NCBI RefSeq assembly: GCF_003952485.1
Contig: NZ_CP034447.1
Coordinates: forward strand, 4,292,501 to 4,356,500
DNA: 64,000 nt
Source: Mesorhizobium sp. M1E.F.Ca.ET.045.02.1.1
GTDB taxonomy: Bacteria; Pseudomonadota; Alphaproteobacteria; Rhizobiales; Rhizobiaceae
Direction: 5' to 3'
The position numbers and the translations under genes are program-made. The notes below the pieces were generated by a model, which saw only the letters and a program-made list of their open reading frames with translations, did not search any database and was not told where the DNA came from. Each line of letters begins with the position of its first letter. Position 1 is the first letter of the stretch. Positions 1 to 8,246 of the stretch are shown here, in pieces.

Positions 1-203
1 GAGCGCGACGATGGCGACGAAGGTGATGTTGCGGGTGATGTTGTAGAGGTTCTTCTGCGTGGCGAAGGCGTCGGTGGCAACGGACAGGAACAGACAGGCC
101 AGAATGACCGCGATCACCACCCAGAAGGTCTGGCTGGACAGTATGCGCGACAGGAAGCTGTGCTGCTTCTGCGCGATCGTCTGGTCAAGGGTAACTGCCA
201 TTA
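1..203 (-). CDS. ABC sugar importer permease, N-terminal part (runs off the window)
   Basis: Only the first 67 codons are present; the gene continues beyond base 1. The translation starts MAVTLDQTIAQKQ and then has a hydrophobic span (FWVVIAVILACLFLSV) followed by a NLYNITRNITFVAIVAL stretch. This is the usual first transmembrane segment and following region of the BPD_transp_2 (RbsC/FrcC-like) permeases. The ATG at 203 has a good GGAAAGG ribosome binding site. It lies 59 bases downstream of the ATPase gene on the same strand, so the two form one operon. The inner-membrane location and sugar-type substrate are family inferences. Confidence 0.85.
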
Positions 204-262
204 TCGACCTTTCCTGCCGGTGATGGGCCGCGTCCGCGCGGCGAGTTCCGGGGTTGCGGCGC

Positions 263-1006
263 TCATGCGACCTGTTCGATGGCGCCGGTGATCAGCCCGG
301 TGACTTCCTCGGGCGAGCTCGAGGCGATTTTCTTGTCGGCGACCTTCCTGCCGCGCCGCATGACGATGACGCGGTCGGCAACGTCGAAGACGTCGGGCAT
401 GCGGTGGCTGATCAGCACGACGGCAATGCCCTGGTCGCGCAAGTGGCGGATCAGGTTCAGCACTTCGGCGACCTGCCTGACCGAGATCGCCGCCGTCGGC
501 TCGTCCATCAGCACGATCTTGGCCTGCGACAGCATGGTGCGGGCGATCGCCACCGCCTGCCGCTGGCCGCCCGACATCTGCTTGACGAGGTCACGCGGGC
601 GCGTCTCGGACTTCAGTTCGGCGAAGAGCTGGCCGGCGCGCTTGTACATCGCGGCATAATCGAGAATGCGCAACGGTCCGATGCCTCGGCGAAGCTCGCG
701 GCCGAGATAGACATTGGCGGCGGCCGTCAGATTGTTGCAGAGCGCCAGATCCTGGTGGACGATCTCGATGCCGTGCTGGCGAGCCTCGGCCGGCTTGTGC
801 AGGATCAGCTCCTTGCCGTCCATATGCATGGTGCCATGGCTCGGGCGGAAGTTGCCGGCGATCATCTTGACCAACGTCGACTTGCCGGCGCCGTTGTCTC
901 CCATCAGACCGACGACCTGTCCGGCCTCCAGCGTGAACGAAACATCGTTCACCGCCTGGATGGCGCCGAAATGCTTCGAGATGTTGGCGAGTTCGAGAAC
1001 CGACAC
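263..1006 (-). CDS. Sugar ABC importer ATPase, single domain (FrcA-like)
   Basis: A 247-residue single-domain ATPase that powers import with the permease just downstream. Walker A is GDNGAGKST (about residues 36-44), the signature is SGGQRQ, Walker B is VLMDEPTA and the H-loop is SHR, all intact. I chose the GTG start at 1006: the protein then begins MSVLELANISKHFG as in relatives, and a GGAGG lies about ten bases upstream. An upstream ATG would add a low-complexity Arg-rich extension. The binding protein gene is divergent, across a 459-base spacer carrying a FadR-type palindrome. Single-domain ATPases of this class usually pair with a homodimeric permease for fructose- or ribose-like sugars; the substrate here is unknown. 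Confidence 0.9.
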   Translation of the reverse strand: MSVLELANISKHFGAIQAVNDVSFTLEAGQVVGLMGDNGAGKSTLVKMIAGNFRPSHGTMHMDGKELILHKPAEARQHGIEIVHQDLALCNNLTAAANVYLGRELRRGIGPLRILDYAAMYKRAGQLFAELKSETRPRDLVKQMSGGQRQAVAIARTMLSQAKIVLMDEPTAAISVRQVAEVLNLIRHLRDQGIAVVLISHRMPDVFDVADRVIVMRRGRKVADKKIASSSPEEVTGLITGAIEQVA

Positions 1007-1465
1007 CAGCCTTAAGCCTCCCCATTTTCTTCCTGCGGCCATCCTCCGACATGACTGTCGACGCCGTATGGACCTAGCGCCTCCAACTCCTCCCGAGCGG
1101 GCGCGATCGGTGCATTTAGGCAAAAGCCCGCATGGGCGTCAATCAACTGTCGGATGATTAATTTCGAAACTCGTCGAAAAATCGGTTTTGTAGGACAAAT
1201 AGGAATTGACGTTGGCTGCGAGCCGTTATTAGCTAGCGTCGGAGGAAGAATTTGCCCTCGCAAATCGCTGTTCAATGGAAGCGGTCGGCAGGGATTCGGT
1301 CAGGATCCGGCAACGCCAGCGCTCATTCGAGCTGGAACGGATCGGCAAATGCTTATCGGCCCGGGTTAAGACACGAGCATTCGAGGCGACTGCCGTGTTC
1401 GTTGCATCCGGGTCGATCGGTGTGGCGGGCACGTCGTGTCCGTCTGGTTTCAAGGGAGGACTGAT
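1007..1465. other. Divergent intergenic region between ATPase and binding protein genes
   Basis: This 459-base stretch holds no convincing gene; short open frames here lack ribosome binding sites and family features. It contains the palindrome TTTGTAGGACAAA (1187-1199). A TTGACG hexamer at 1206-1211 could be part of a promoter toward the binding protein gene. A second perfect inverted repeat, ATTTGC-CCTC-GCAAAT, lies at 1250-1265. It is the likely shared control region of the two halves of the importer. Confidence 0.6.
1187..1199. promoter_or_regulatory. Candidate FadR/GntR-type operator
   Basis: TTTGTAGGACAAA is a perfect inverted repeat (TTTGT-AGG-ACAAA) that fits the known FadR-subfamily pattern TNGTNNNACNA. 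It sits between the divergent ATPase and binding protein genes. A second palindrome of the same pattern at 4469-4483 and two FadR-family genes nearby support a shared regulon. Binding itself is inferred. Confidence 0.5.
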
Positions 1466-2455
1466 ATGAGGAAATCACTTTTGCTCGCCGCCGTCGCCGC
1501 CATGGCGTTGGGCGCCGGGCCGGCTTTGGCCAAGAAACAGCTCGTCATTGTCGTGAAGGGTCTCGACAACCCGTTTTTCGAAGCCATCCACCAGGGCTGC
1601 GAGAAATGGAACAAGGAAAACGCCAGCTCCGAATATGAATGCTTCTACACCGGCCCGGCATCGACCTCGGACGAGGCCGGCGAAGCCCAGATCGTGCAGG
1701 ATATGCTGAGCAAGCCGGACACGGTCGCAATGGCCATTTCGCCGTCCAACGCGCCGCTGATCGCGCAGACGATCAAGAGCGCCAATCCGTCGATCCCGAT
1801 CATGACGGTCGACGCCGACCTTGCCAAGGAAGATGCAGCGGTTCGCAAGACCTATCTCGGCACCGACAATTATCTGATGGGCAAGAAGATCGGCGAATAC
1901 ATCAAGAAGGCCAAGCCGAACGGCGGCACGATCTGCACCATCGAAGGCAATCCCGCGGCCGATAACATCCTGCGCCGCGCGCAGGGCATGCGCGACGCGC
2001 TGTCGGGCAAGGAAGGCCTGTCGGCGCTAGCCGGCGAAGGCGGCTGGACCGAGGTGGCGGGCTGCCCGGTGTTCACCAATGACGACGGCGCCAAGGGCGT
2101 GCAGGCGATGACCGACATCCTCGCCGCCAATCCGAAGCTCGACGCCTTCGGCATCATGGGCGGCTGGCCGCTGTTCGGCGCCCCGCAGCCCTATCGCGAC
2201 CTGTTCAAGCCGATGGCCGACAAGATCGCCAAGAACGAGTTCGTCATCGGCGCGGCCGATACGATCGGCGACGAAGTGGCGATCGCCAAGGACGGCCTGG
2301 TGACCGCGCTGGTCGGCCAGCGGCCGTTCGAAATGGGCTACAAGGCGCCTTCGGTGATGCTCGACCTCATCGGCGGCAAGAAGGTCGATGATCCGGTCTT
2401 CACCGGCCTCGACGAATGCACCAAGGACACCGTCGACACCTGCATCCAGAAGTAG
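1466..2455 (+). CDS. Sugar ABC importer periplasmic binding protein (Peripla_BP_4 type)
   Basis: A 329-residue exported binding protein. A Sec signal peptide (MRKSLLLAAVAAMALGAGPALA) ends about residue 22. The mature part begins KKQLVIVVKGLDNPFFEAI, the usual first strand and ligand-contact region of ribose/galactose-type binding proteins. The start at 1466 is fixed by the GGGAGGA box seven bases upstream and by the signal peptide; an upstream in-frame start would mask it. It is divergent from the ATPase/permease genes, which lack their own binding protein in the visible part, so it probably serves them. A hairpin follows the stop codon. Substrate unknown; the neighbouring dehydrogenases point to a sugar or sugar acid. 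Confidence 0.88.
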   Translation: MRKSLLLAAVAAMALGAGPALAKKQLVIVVKGLDNPFFEAIHQGCEKWNKENASSEYECFYTGPASTSDEAGEAQIVQDMLSKPDTVAMAISPSNAPLIAQTIKSANPSIPIMTVDADLAKEDAAVRKTYLGTDNYLMGKKIGEYIKKAKPNGGTICTIEGNPAADNILRRAQGMRDALSGKEGLSALAGEGGWTEVAGCPVFTNDDGAKGVQAMTDILAANPKLDAFGIMGGWPLFGAPQPYRDLFKPMADKIAKNEFVIGAADTIGDEVAIAKDGLVTALVGQRPFEMGYKAPSVMLDLIGGKKVDDPVFTGLDECTKDTVDTCIQK

Positions 2456-2464
2456 ACTTCGATA

Positions 2465-2500
2465 GGTGGGGCGCCCCTCGTGGGCGCCCTTCACCCTTTT
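2465..2500 (+). terminator. Probable intrinsic terminator after the binding protein gene
   Basis: GGTG-GGGCGCC ... GGGCGCCC-TTCACC folds into a GC-rich stem starting ten bases after the stop codon, and a short CTTTT run follows. The T tract is short, so termination is likely but not certain. Confidence 0.5.
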
Positions 2501-2622
2501 CCGCTCGGATCATGAACGCGGCCTTTGCCTCCGGCAACAGGCGAGAGGCTTCATGCGCCCGAAATTTCTTAGCGGATGATTGCGGGCGACTTCTGCCCGC
2601 GACGGGAGGCACCGGAACGCGG

Positions 2623-3390
2623 ATGCCACGGGAAAAGTCAGGGAAGCGCTTGGCCGAGCCAGTCCAGCCGGCCACGGTTCGTAAGCTCGAGGCGACGCGG
2701 ATCGCCGGTCTCAGCGTGCATGCCTCGCTGGCCGGCGAGATTGGTCTCAGGATCGTGCGCGGCGACTATCCACCCGGCACCATCCTGCCCAATGAAGCCA
2801 AATGGTCGCAAACCTTCAACGTCAGCCGCTCGGCGGTGCGCGAAGCCATCAAGATGCTGATGGCCAAGAGCCTTCTGGCGTCGCGGCCGAAGATCGGCAG
2901 CTGGGTCGAACCACGAGAGCGCTGGAACCTGCTCGACCGGGACGTGCTCGCCTGGTACGCGACCTCGCCCGACCGCGAGGTGTTCCTGAGGACGGTGCAG
3001 GAGTTCCGCCACATCATCGAACCCGAGGCGGCCGCCTTTGCGGCGGTGCGGCGCTCCGACGAGCAGATGGTCGAGATCAGCCAGGCTTGCCGCGAGATGG
3101 GGGAGGCGATGCATATCCAGGAGCGCACGCGCGCCGATACGCGGTTTCACCTCGCCATACTGCGCGCCTCCGGCAATGAGCTGCTGGTGCCCCTTGGCGT
3201 GCTGATCGAGTCGGCGCTCGACCATCTCTTCGTCTTCGTCACGCGCGAGCACAGCGACCAGCGGCGGGCCCAGTCCCTGCACGAGGCGATCGAGCGGAAC
3301 ATCCGCCTGCAGCGCCCGGCCGCCGCGAGAAGTGCCGTGCACAAGCTGCTCGCCAACACGGACGAGGTGATCGGGCGGTCGCGGCGCTGA
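2623..3390 (+). CDS. FadR-family (GntR superfamily) transcription regulator, copy 1
   Basis: A 255-residue regulator with an N-terminal winged helix-turn-helix (LRIVRGDYPPGTILPNEAKWSQ, then NVSRSAVREAIKML) and a C-terminal all-helical FCD-type effector domain (FRHIIEPEAAAFAA ... RADTRFHLAILRASGN ... LHEAIERNI). Metal-binding-type Asp/His positions of FCD domains are visible in DTRFHLAI. The start at 2623 (MPREKSGK) is the first ATG with a GGGAGG upstream, though the spacing is long. It is closely similar to the gene at 5512-6288: about 30 differences in roughly 225 aligned positions by eye. Likely targets are the divergent promoters at about 1.2 kb and 4.4 kb. The effector is unknown, probably a sugar acid or pathway intermediate. 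Confidence 0.9.
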   Translation: MPREKSGKRLAEPVQPATVRKLEATRIAGLSVHASLAGEIGLRIVRGDYPPGTILPNEAKWSQTFNVSRSAVREAIKMLMAKSLLASRPKIGSWVEPRERWNLLDRDVLAWYATSPDREVFLRTVQEFRHIIEPEAAAFAAVRRSDEQMVEISQACREMGEAMHIQERTRADTRFHLAILRASGNELLVPLGVLIESALDHLFVFVTREHSDQRRAQSLHEAIERNIRLQRPAAARSAVHKLLANTDEVIGRSRR

Positions 3391-3415
3391 GAGGGAGTGC
3401 TCGCGCCGGTGACTG

Positions 3416-4354
3416 TCAGATCTTCTGCTTCACGCCATCCTTCGACGGCATCAGGTCGACGCCGTTGAGCTTGCCGACATGCGTGGCCAGCATCGGCACA
3501 TATTGGTCGGCCGGCCCCGCGGCGAAGGCGGTCGCGAACGAGTTCTTGGTGGCGTTGCCCAGCGGATTGGCAATTCCGGCAGCACCCGCCATCGATTCCA
3601 GATAGGTCAGATCCTTGAACGCATTGGCGATGGAGAATTTGTGCGCGTCGCGGTCGCCCTCAAGCGTCCAGCGCATGAAGGTCTGGTAGAAGCCGCAATC
3701 CATGCGGCCGTTGCGGATCACGCTGTCGAAGCGCGGCGGCGAGATGCCGACCTTCTGCGCCAAGGCAAGAGCTTCGGAGTAGATCGCGGCATAGCCGAGC
3801 GAGATGAAATTGTTGAGCAGCTTCATGCGGTGCCCGTCGCCGGTGTCGCCGATATGGACGATGCGGCCGGCCCAGGTCTCGATCACGGGCTTCAGCCGTG
3901 CGAACACCGCGTCGGGCGCGCCGACCATGGCGTCGAGCGTGCCCTCCCAGGCCTCCTTCGGCGTGCGGCTCAGCGGCGCGTCGACATAGTCGACGCCGAG
4001 CGCGTTGAGCTCGGCGGCTAAAGCCACGGTCGACGTCGGATCGGATGTCGAGCAATCGACCACCACGGAGCCTTGTCTCAAGCCTTCCTTCAGTCCGGCG
4101 GGGCCGCGGATGATCGCCTCGACCTCGCGCGAGCCGGTGACGCAGATGAAGACGATGTCGGAGGCAGCCGCCACATCGCGAGAACTCGATGCTTCTTTGG
4201 CGCCGCGGCCGATCAGGTCTTCCGCCGGCTTGCGGTTCTTGCGGCCGAGGAAGGTCAGCGGATAGCCCTTGTCGACGATGTTCTTGGCGATGCCGTGCCC
4301 CATCAGACCGAGGCCGATGAAACCGATGTTTTCGCGGGCAGCGGTGGTGGTCAT
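3416..4354 (-). CDS. NAD(P)-dependent beta-hydroxyacid dehydrogenase (3-hydroxyisobutyrate dehydrogenase family)
   Basis: A 312-residue enzyme of the 6-phosphogluconate/3-hydroxyisobutyrate dehydrogenase superfamily. The Rossmann motif GLGLMG is at about residues 14-19. The substrate-binding segment DAPLSRTPKEAWEGTL and the catalytic Lys in GHRMKLLNNFISLG are recognisable. The family oxidises beta-hydroxy acids such as 3-hydroxyisobutyrate, tartronate or threonate; the exact substrate cannot be read from sequence. It is divergent from an NAD-dependent epimerase-type gene, with a palindrome between them, and is flanked by the two FadR-type regulators. That setting favours sugar-acid breakdown over valine catabolism. 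The conventional ATG at 4354 gives the expected short N-terminus. Confidence 0.85.
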   Translation of the reverse strand: MTTTAARENIGFIGLGLMGHGIAKNIVDKGYPLTFLGRKNRKPAEDLIGRGAKEASSSRDVAAASDIVFICVTGSREVEAIIRGPAGLKEGLRQGSVVVDCSTSDPTSTVALAAELNALGVDYVDAPLSRTPKEAWEGTLDAMVGAPDAVFARLKPVIETWAGRIVHIGDTGDGHRMKLLNNFISLGYAAIYSEALALAQKVGISPPRFDSVIRNGRMDCGFYQTFMRWTLEGDRDAHKFSIANAFKDLTYLESMAGAAGIANPLGNATKNSFATAFAAGPADQYVPMLATHVGKLNGVDLMPSKDGVKQKI

Positions 4355-4468
4355 GTCGTTTCGTCCCTGTCATTCTTGATGATCGGCGCCGACCCGACCG
4401 GCCGGCGAGCGCTTTGCCATGAAGGTTTTTCGCGGGCCTTGGCGGTGGCGGGCGATTGCGGAATGCCA

Positions 4469-4483
4469 TATTGTCTGACAATA
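4469..4483. promoter_or_regulatory. Candidate FadR-type operator between the divergent dehydrogenase and epimerase genes
   Basis: TATTGTC-T-GACAATA is a perfect 15-base inverted repeat with the FadR-subfamily pattern TNGTNNNACNA (TTGTCTGACAA). It lies 32 bases upstream of the epimerase start and about 115 bases upstream of the divergent dehydrogenase start, so one bound regulator could control both. An ACAATA hexamer in its right half could also be a -10 element. Confidence 0.6.
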
Positions 4484-4514
4484 CGCATAATTTTTGAGCA
4501 ATGTGGAGAGCAAA

Positions 4515-5411
4515 ATGACGAAGCGGATCATGTTCACCGGCGGCAGCGGCAAGGCCGGCCGTCATGTCGTCCAGTATCTGGTCGAGCATGGCTGCCAGGT
4601 GCTCAACATCGATGCCAGGCCGCTCGACAACCCGAAGGTGCGCACTTTAATCACCGACATCACCGACAGCGGCCAGGTGTTCAACGCGCTGTCGAGCTAT
4701 GCGGGGCTGCACGAGTTCGATCCGTCGCTGCGGGCGCAACCGGTCGATGCCGTGGTGCATTTCGCCGCCATCCCGCGCATCATGATCACGCCCGACAACG
4801 AGGTGTTCCGCATCAACGCGATGGGCACCTACAATGTCATCGAAGCGGCGGTGAAGCTCGGCATCCGCAAGGTGATCATCGCCTCCAGCGAGACGACCTA
4901 TGGCCTGGTCTTCGCCAACGAGCCGCGCAACCCGACGCATTTCCCGCTCGACGAGGACTACGACGTCGATCCGATGGACAGCTATGCGCTGTCGAAAATC
5001 GTCAACGAGAAGACGGCGCGCGCCTTTGCGCTGCGCAGCGGCTTCGACATCTATGCGCTGCGCATCGGCAACGTCATCGAGCCGCATGAATATGCGCTGT
5101 TCCCGAAATGGTTCGCCGATCCGGGCTTCCGCAAGCGCATCGCCTGGAGCTACATCGACGCCCGCGATCTCGGCCAGATCACGCTTCGCGCCATCGAGAA
5201 GGACGGGCTGGGCTATCAGGTTTTCAACGCGGCCAATGACGACACCTCGTCCGACCTGCCGACGGCCGAGCTCCTGAAGCGCTTCTATCCCGGCGTGCCG
5301 GTGAAAGCCGAGCTCGGTGAATTCGAGACGCTGCTGTCGAACCGTAAGGCGCGCGATGTGCTGGGCTTCCGGCCCGAACACAGCTGGCGCAAATACGTCA
5401 AGGCCGCGTGA
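4515..5411 (+). CDS. NAD-dependent epimerase/dehydratase family protein (SDR)
   Basis: A 298-residue extended short-chain dehydrogenase/reductase. It has the nucleotide-binding motif TGGSGKAG (residues 8-15), the family VHFAAIP element, the active-site Ser region SSETTYG and the catalytic pair YALSK (Tyr157, Lys161). Related enzymes are UDP-sugar epimerases and uronate dehydrogenases. The lack of an obvious nucleotide-sugar operon and the company of a beta-hydroxyacid dehydrogenase and sugar importer favour a free sugar or uronate dehydrogenase, but this is inference. The start at 4515 follows a GGAGAG box; an upstream TTG in frame is less likely. A palindromic operator precedes it. Confidence 0.82.
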   Translation: MTKRIMFTGGSGKAGRHVVQYLVEHGCQVLNIDARPLDNPKVRTLITDITDSGQVFNALSSYAGLHEFDPSLRAQPVDAVVHFAAIPRIMITPDNEVFRINAMGTYNVIEAAVKLGIRKVIIASSETTYGLVFANEPRNPTHFPLDEDYDVDPMDSYALSKIVNEKTARAFALRSGFDIYALRIGNVIEPHEYALFPKWFADPGFRKRIAWSYIDARDLGQITLRAIEKDGLGYQVFNAANDDTSSDLPTAELLKRFYPGVPVKAELGEFETLLSNRKARDVLGFRPEHSWRKYVKAA

Positions 5412-5511
5412 GGGGAGACAAATGCTGGTTGAGCTGTGCACATCCGCGTGCCCTGAGGCAAAGCTGGCTTGCCCGGCTTGACAGCTTCTGAAAACCGGAC
5501 TTTCTGGACAT

Positions 5512-6288
5512 ATGCGGGACGCAAAGCCGAACAACGAAAAAAAGCCGAAGAAAGCGGCATCCGCCGAGCGTCCGGCGGGCGTCCGGCGGCCCAACTCGCC
5601 ACGCATCCCTGGCGCCAGTGTGCACACGTCGCTGGCGAGCGAAATCGGCCTTCGGATCGTGCGCGGCGACTATCCGCCCGGCACCATCCTGCCCAACGAA
5701 GCGAAATGGTCGGAAACCTTCGACGTCAGCCGTTCGGCGGTGCGCGAGGCGATCAAGATGCTGATGGCAAAGAGCCTTCTGGCGTCGCGGCCCAAGATCG
5801 GCAGTTGGGTCGAGCCGAAAGAGCGCTGGAACCTGCTCGACCGGGACGTGCTCGCCTGGTACGCGACCTCGCCCGACCGCGACGTGTTCCTGCGAACGGT
5901 GCAGGAGTTCCGCCACATCATCGAGCCGGAGGCGACGGCTTTCGCAGCAATGCGGCGCACCGACGAACAGATGGCCGAGATCAGCCAGGCCTGCCGCGAG
6001 ATGGGCGAGGCGACCAACCTGCAGGAGCGCACCCGCGCCGACACGCGCTTCCACCTCGCCATCCTCCGTGCCTCGGGCAACGACCTCTTGGTGCCGCTCG
6101 GCGTCCTCATCGAATCCGCCTTCGACCACCTCTTTGCCTATACGACACGCGAACTGGACGACCTGCAGCACGCCCAGAAACTGCACGAAGCGATCGAGAG
6201 GAACATCCGGCTGCAGCGGCCGGATGCGGCGCGCAATGCCGTGCGCAAGCTGCTCGCCAATACCGACGACGTCATCCGCTCGCGTTAA
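5512..6288 (+). CDS. FadR-family transcription regulator, copy 2
   Basis: A 258-residue paralogue of the regulator at 2623-3390, with the same winged helix (LRIVRGDYPPGTILPNEAKW, DVSRSAVREAIKML) and FCD effector domain. Differences concentrate in the basic N-terminal tail (MRDAKPNNEKKPKKAA here) and in the last third of the effector domain (AYTTRELDDLQHAQK against VFVTREHSDQRRAQS). The recognition helices are nearly identical, so both probably bind the same palindromes but may respond to different ligands. It lies 100 bases after the epimerase gene on the same strand and may share its transcript. The ribosome binding site is weak. Confidence 0.9.
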   Translation: MRDAKPNNEKKPKKAASAERPAGVRRPNSPRIPGASVHTSLASEIGLRIVRGDYPPGTILPNEAKWSETFDVSRSAVREAIKMLMAKSLLASRPKIGSWVEPKERWNLLDRDVLAWYATSPDRDVFLRTVQEFRHIIEPEATAFAAMRRTDEQMAEISQACREMGEATNLQERTRADTRFHLAILRASGNDLLVPLGVLIESAFDHLFAYTTRELDDLQHAQKLHEAIERNIRLQRPDAARNAVRKLLANTDDVIRSR

Positions 6289-6339
6289 GGCCTGTCGATA
6301 TTCAGGTGAGGCCGGCCTGACCTTGAATCCCAACAGGCC

Positions 6340-6627
6340 TCAGTCCTGCTTCTCGCGCCCGAAGGCGACGCGCAATTCGTCCTTCGCCTTTTCCAGCACC
6401 CGCTTTCGCGCTTCCGGCAGGTTCCTGCCGGCGCGGTTGATGTAGAAATTCAGCATCGACATTGCGGACCGGAACGGCTCCGCCTTGCGGCGGTGGCTGT
6501 GCTCGGCCGAGCGCTTGAGCGAAGCGGCGATCTTCCTGGCATCGTCGGATTCGAAGACGTGCTCTTCGAGATCCAGCGCATCGCTGTGCTCGGTCACCTC
6601 GGCCGACCATTTCTTTTTGGCGGTCAT
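6340..6627 (-). CDS. Small DUF3175-like protein
   Basis: A 95-residue basic protein beginning MTAKKKWSAEVTEHSDALDLEEHVFES and continuing DDARKIAASLKRSAEHSHRRK, a composition I associate with the DUF3175 family found in rhizobia. No signal peptide or membrane segment is visible; it should be cytosolic. The start at 6627 has an AAAGGAG box. It stands alone on the minus strand, convergent with the FadR-type regulator. Function unknown. Confidence 0.7.
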   Translation of the reverse strand: MTAKKKWSAEVTEHSDALDLEEHVFESDDARKIAASLKRSAEHSHRRKAEPFRSAMSMLNFYINRAGRNLPEARKRVLEKAKDELRVAFGREKQD

Positions 6628-6791
6628 TGGCGAACTCCTTTCGCGCTTTAGGTGCTGAACTCCGGGCGGCAGGTCAGGTTCCAATCGCTGGAGCCACGGA
6701 TTTGTCCCTCGTGGCGCTGCTCGGCGGCGGAAATGCGCCGATAGTGGGCTGAAAACCCGCCCGATCTCGAAGAATCGCGGACAGGAACGAC

Positions 6792-8024
6792 TTGACGACA
6801 ATCCCCGGAAACACTGCAACCAGTGCCGGCATCGACAGCCTCCATGCATGGATGCGGCTTGGCATTTCCTTGCTGCTGGCGACGATCGGCGGTGTCGGCA
6901 TGTGGGCGGTGGTCGTGGTTCTGCCCGCCGTGCAGGCCGAGTTCGGCATCGATCGCGCGGCTGCGTCCATGCCTTACACCGCGACCATGGTGGGCTTTGC
7001 CGCCGGCAACGTGCTGGTTGGACGCGCCATCGACCGCATGGGTTATTGGATTCCGGCATTCGCATCGGCGATTGCGCTCGGTGCCGGCTTTCTGCTCGCT
7101 TCGCTCACCAATTCGATCCTGGGCTTCACCCTTGCCCAAGGGCTGCTGATCGGCGTCGGCACCTCGGCGATCTTCGGGCCGCTGATCGCCGATATTTCGC
7201 ATTGGTTCAACCGCCGCCGCGGGGTCGCTGTGACGGCAGCCGCGTCCGGCAGCTATCTGGCCGGTGCAGTCTGGCCGATGGTGATTCCCTATGTCATGCA
7301 GGGCGAAGGCTGGCGTTTCACATATGCGGCGATCGGTGTGTTCTGCCTTGCGACCATGGTGCCGCTGGTGCTGATGCTGCGGCGAGGCGCGCCGCGCGAG
7401 GCTGCTTCGGGCTCGCCGGGCAGTCGGCCGGTTCAGCCGATTTCGCTGTCGCCGGCGGCGCTGCAGACGCTGCTGGTTGTCGCCGGCTTCGGCTGCTGTA
7501 TGGCGATGTCGATGCCGCAGGTGCATATCGTCGCCTATTGCATGGATCTCGGCTATGGCGTCGCGCGCGGCGCCGACATGCTGTCGATCATGCTGGCGGC
7601 GGGCGTCGTCAGCCGGATCGGGTCGGGTTTTCTCGCCGATCGCATCGGCGCGGTGAAGACGCTGCTCGTCGGTTCGGTGCTGCAATGCGTGTCGCTGTTC
7701 TTCTATATCCCCTTTGACGGGCTGGTCTCGCTCTATGTCGTCTCGCTCGTCTTCGGCCTTTCGCAAGGCGGCATCGTGCCCTGTTATGCCATCATCGTGC
7801 GCGACTACATGCCGGCCAAGGAAGCCGGCCAGCGCGTCGGCATCGTCTTGATGGCGACCATCTTCGGCATGGCGGTCGGCGGCTGGATGTCGGGCTGGAT
7901 CTACGATCTCACCGGTTCCTACGCGGCGGCATTCCTCAACGGCATCGCCTGGAACCTGGTGAATCTCGCCGCCATCTTGCTGCTTATGTGGAAGGCAAGG
8001 CGAGGTGCTGAAGCGCTGGCCTGA
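6792..8024 (+). CDS. Major facilitator superfamily transporter
   Basis: A 410-residue inner-membrane protein with the twelve-helix MFS pattern. The first helix is LGISLLLATIGGVGMWAVVVVLP. The motif-A-type loop GNVLVGRAIDRMGYW lies between helices 2 and 3, and a second related loop is SRIGSGFLADRIGAVK in the C-terminal half. It resembles oxalate/formate or monocarboxylate-type MFS members, but the substrate is not clear. The best start is the TTG at 6792 (MTTIPGNTATSAG), with only a weak AGGAAC upstream; an ATG at 6852 would still keep the first helix. It stands as a single gene, with no regulator next to it. Confidence 0.82.
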   Translation: MTTIPGNTATSAGIDSLHAWMRLGISLLLATIGGVGMWAVVVVLPAVQAEFGIDRAAASMPYTATMVGFAAGNVLVGRAIDRMGYWIPAFASAIALGAGFLLASLTNSILGFTLAQGLLIGVGTSAIFGPLIADISHWFNRRRGVAVTAAASGSYLAGAVWPMVIPYVMQGEGWRFTYAAIGVFCLATMVPLVLMLRRGAPREAASGSPGSRPVQPISLSPAALQTLLVVAGFGCCMAMSMPQVHIVAYCMDLGYGVARGADMLSIMLAAGVVSRIGSGFLADRIGAVKTLLVGSVLQCVSLFFYIPFDGLVSLYVVSLVFGLSQGGIVPCYAIIVRDYMPAKEAGQRVGIVLMATIFGMAVGGWMSGWIYDLTGSYAAAFLNGIAWNLVNLAAILLLMWKARRGAEALA

Positions 8025-8246
8025 TGTCCGCCAGCAACCTGGCCATTGCAAGGTGGTCAACCGGTGCAAAGGAGGGGCTAGGTGGGAGGCGGCCGAACTC
8101 GTCCGTGCTCTTTCGCATGACGTCGAGGCTATTTACTTGGACAGGCTTTGGGCGGAATATTGCGAAGTGGGAGGAAGCACTCGGAAAATCTCCTGAATAA
8201 TTGCGCTCGAACGGCTTCCGCCCGTTGAATGCAAGGGAGGATAATC

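Noticed and set aside
8005..8196. Small 63-codon open frame after the MFS gene
   Set aside because: No ribosome binding site, no family features, overlap with the MFS 3' end; likely chance.
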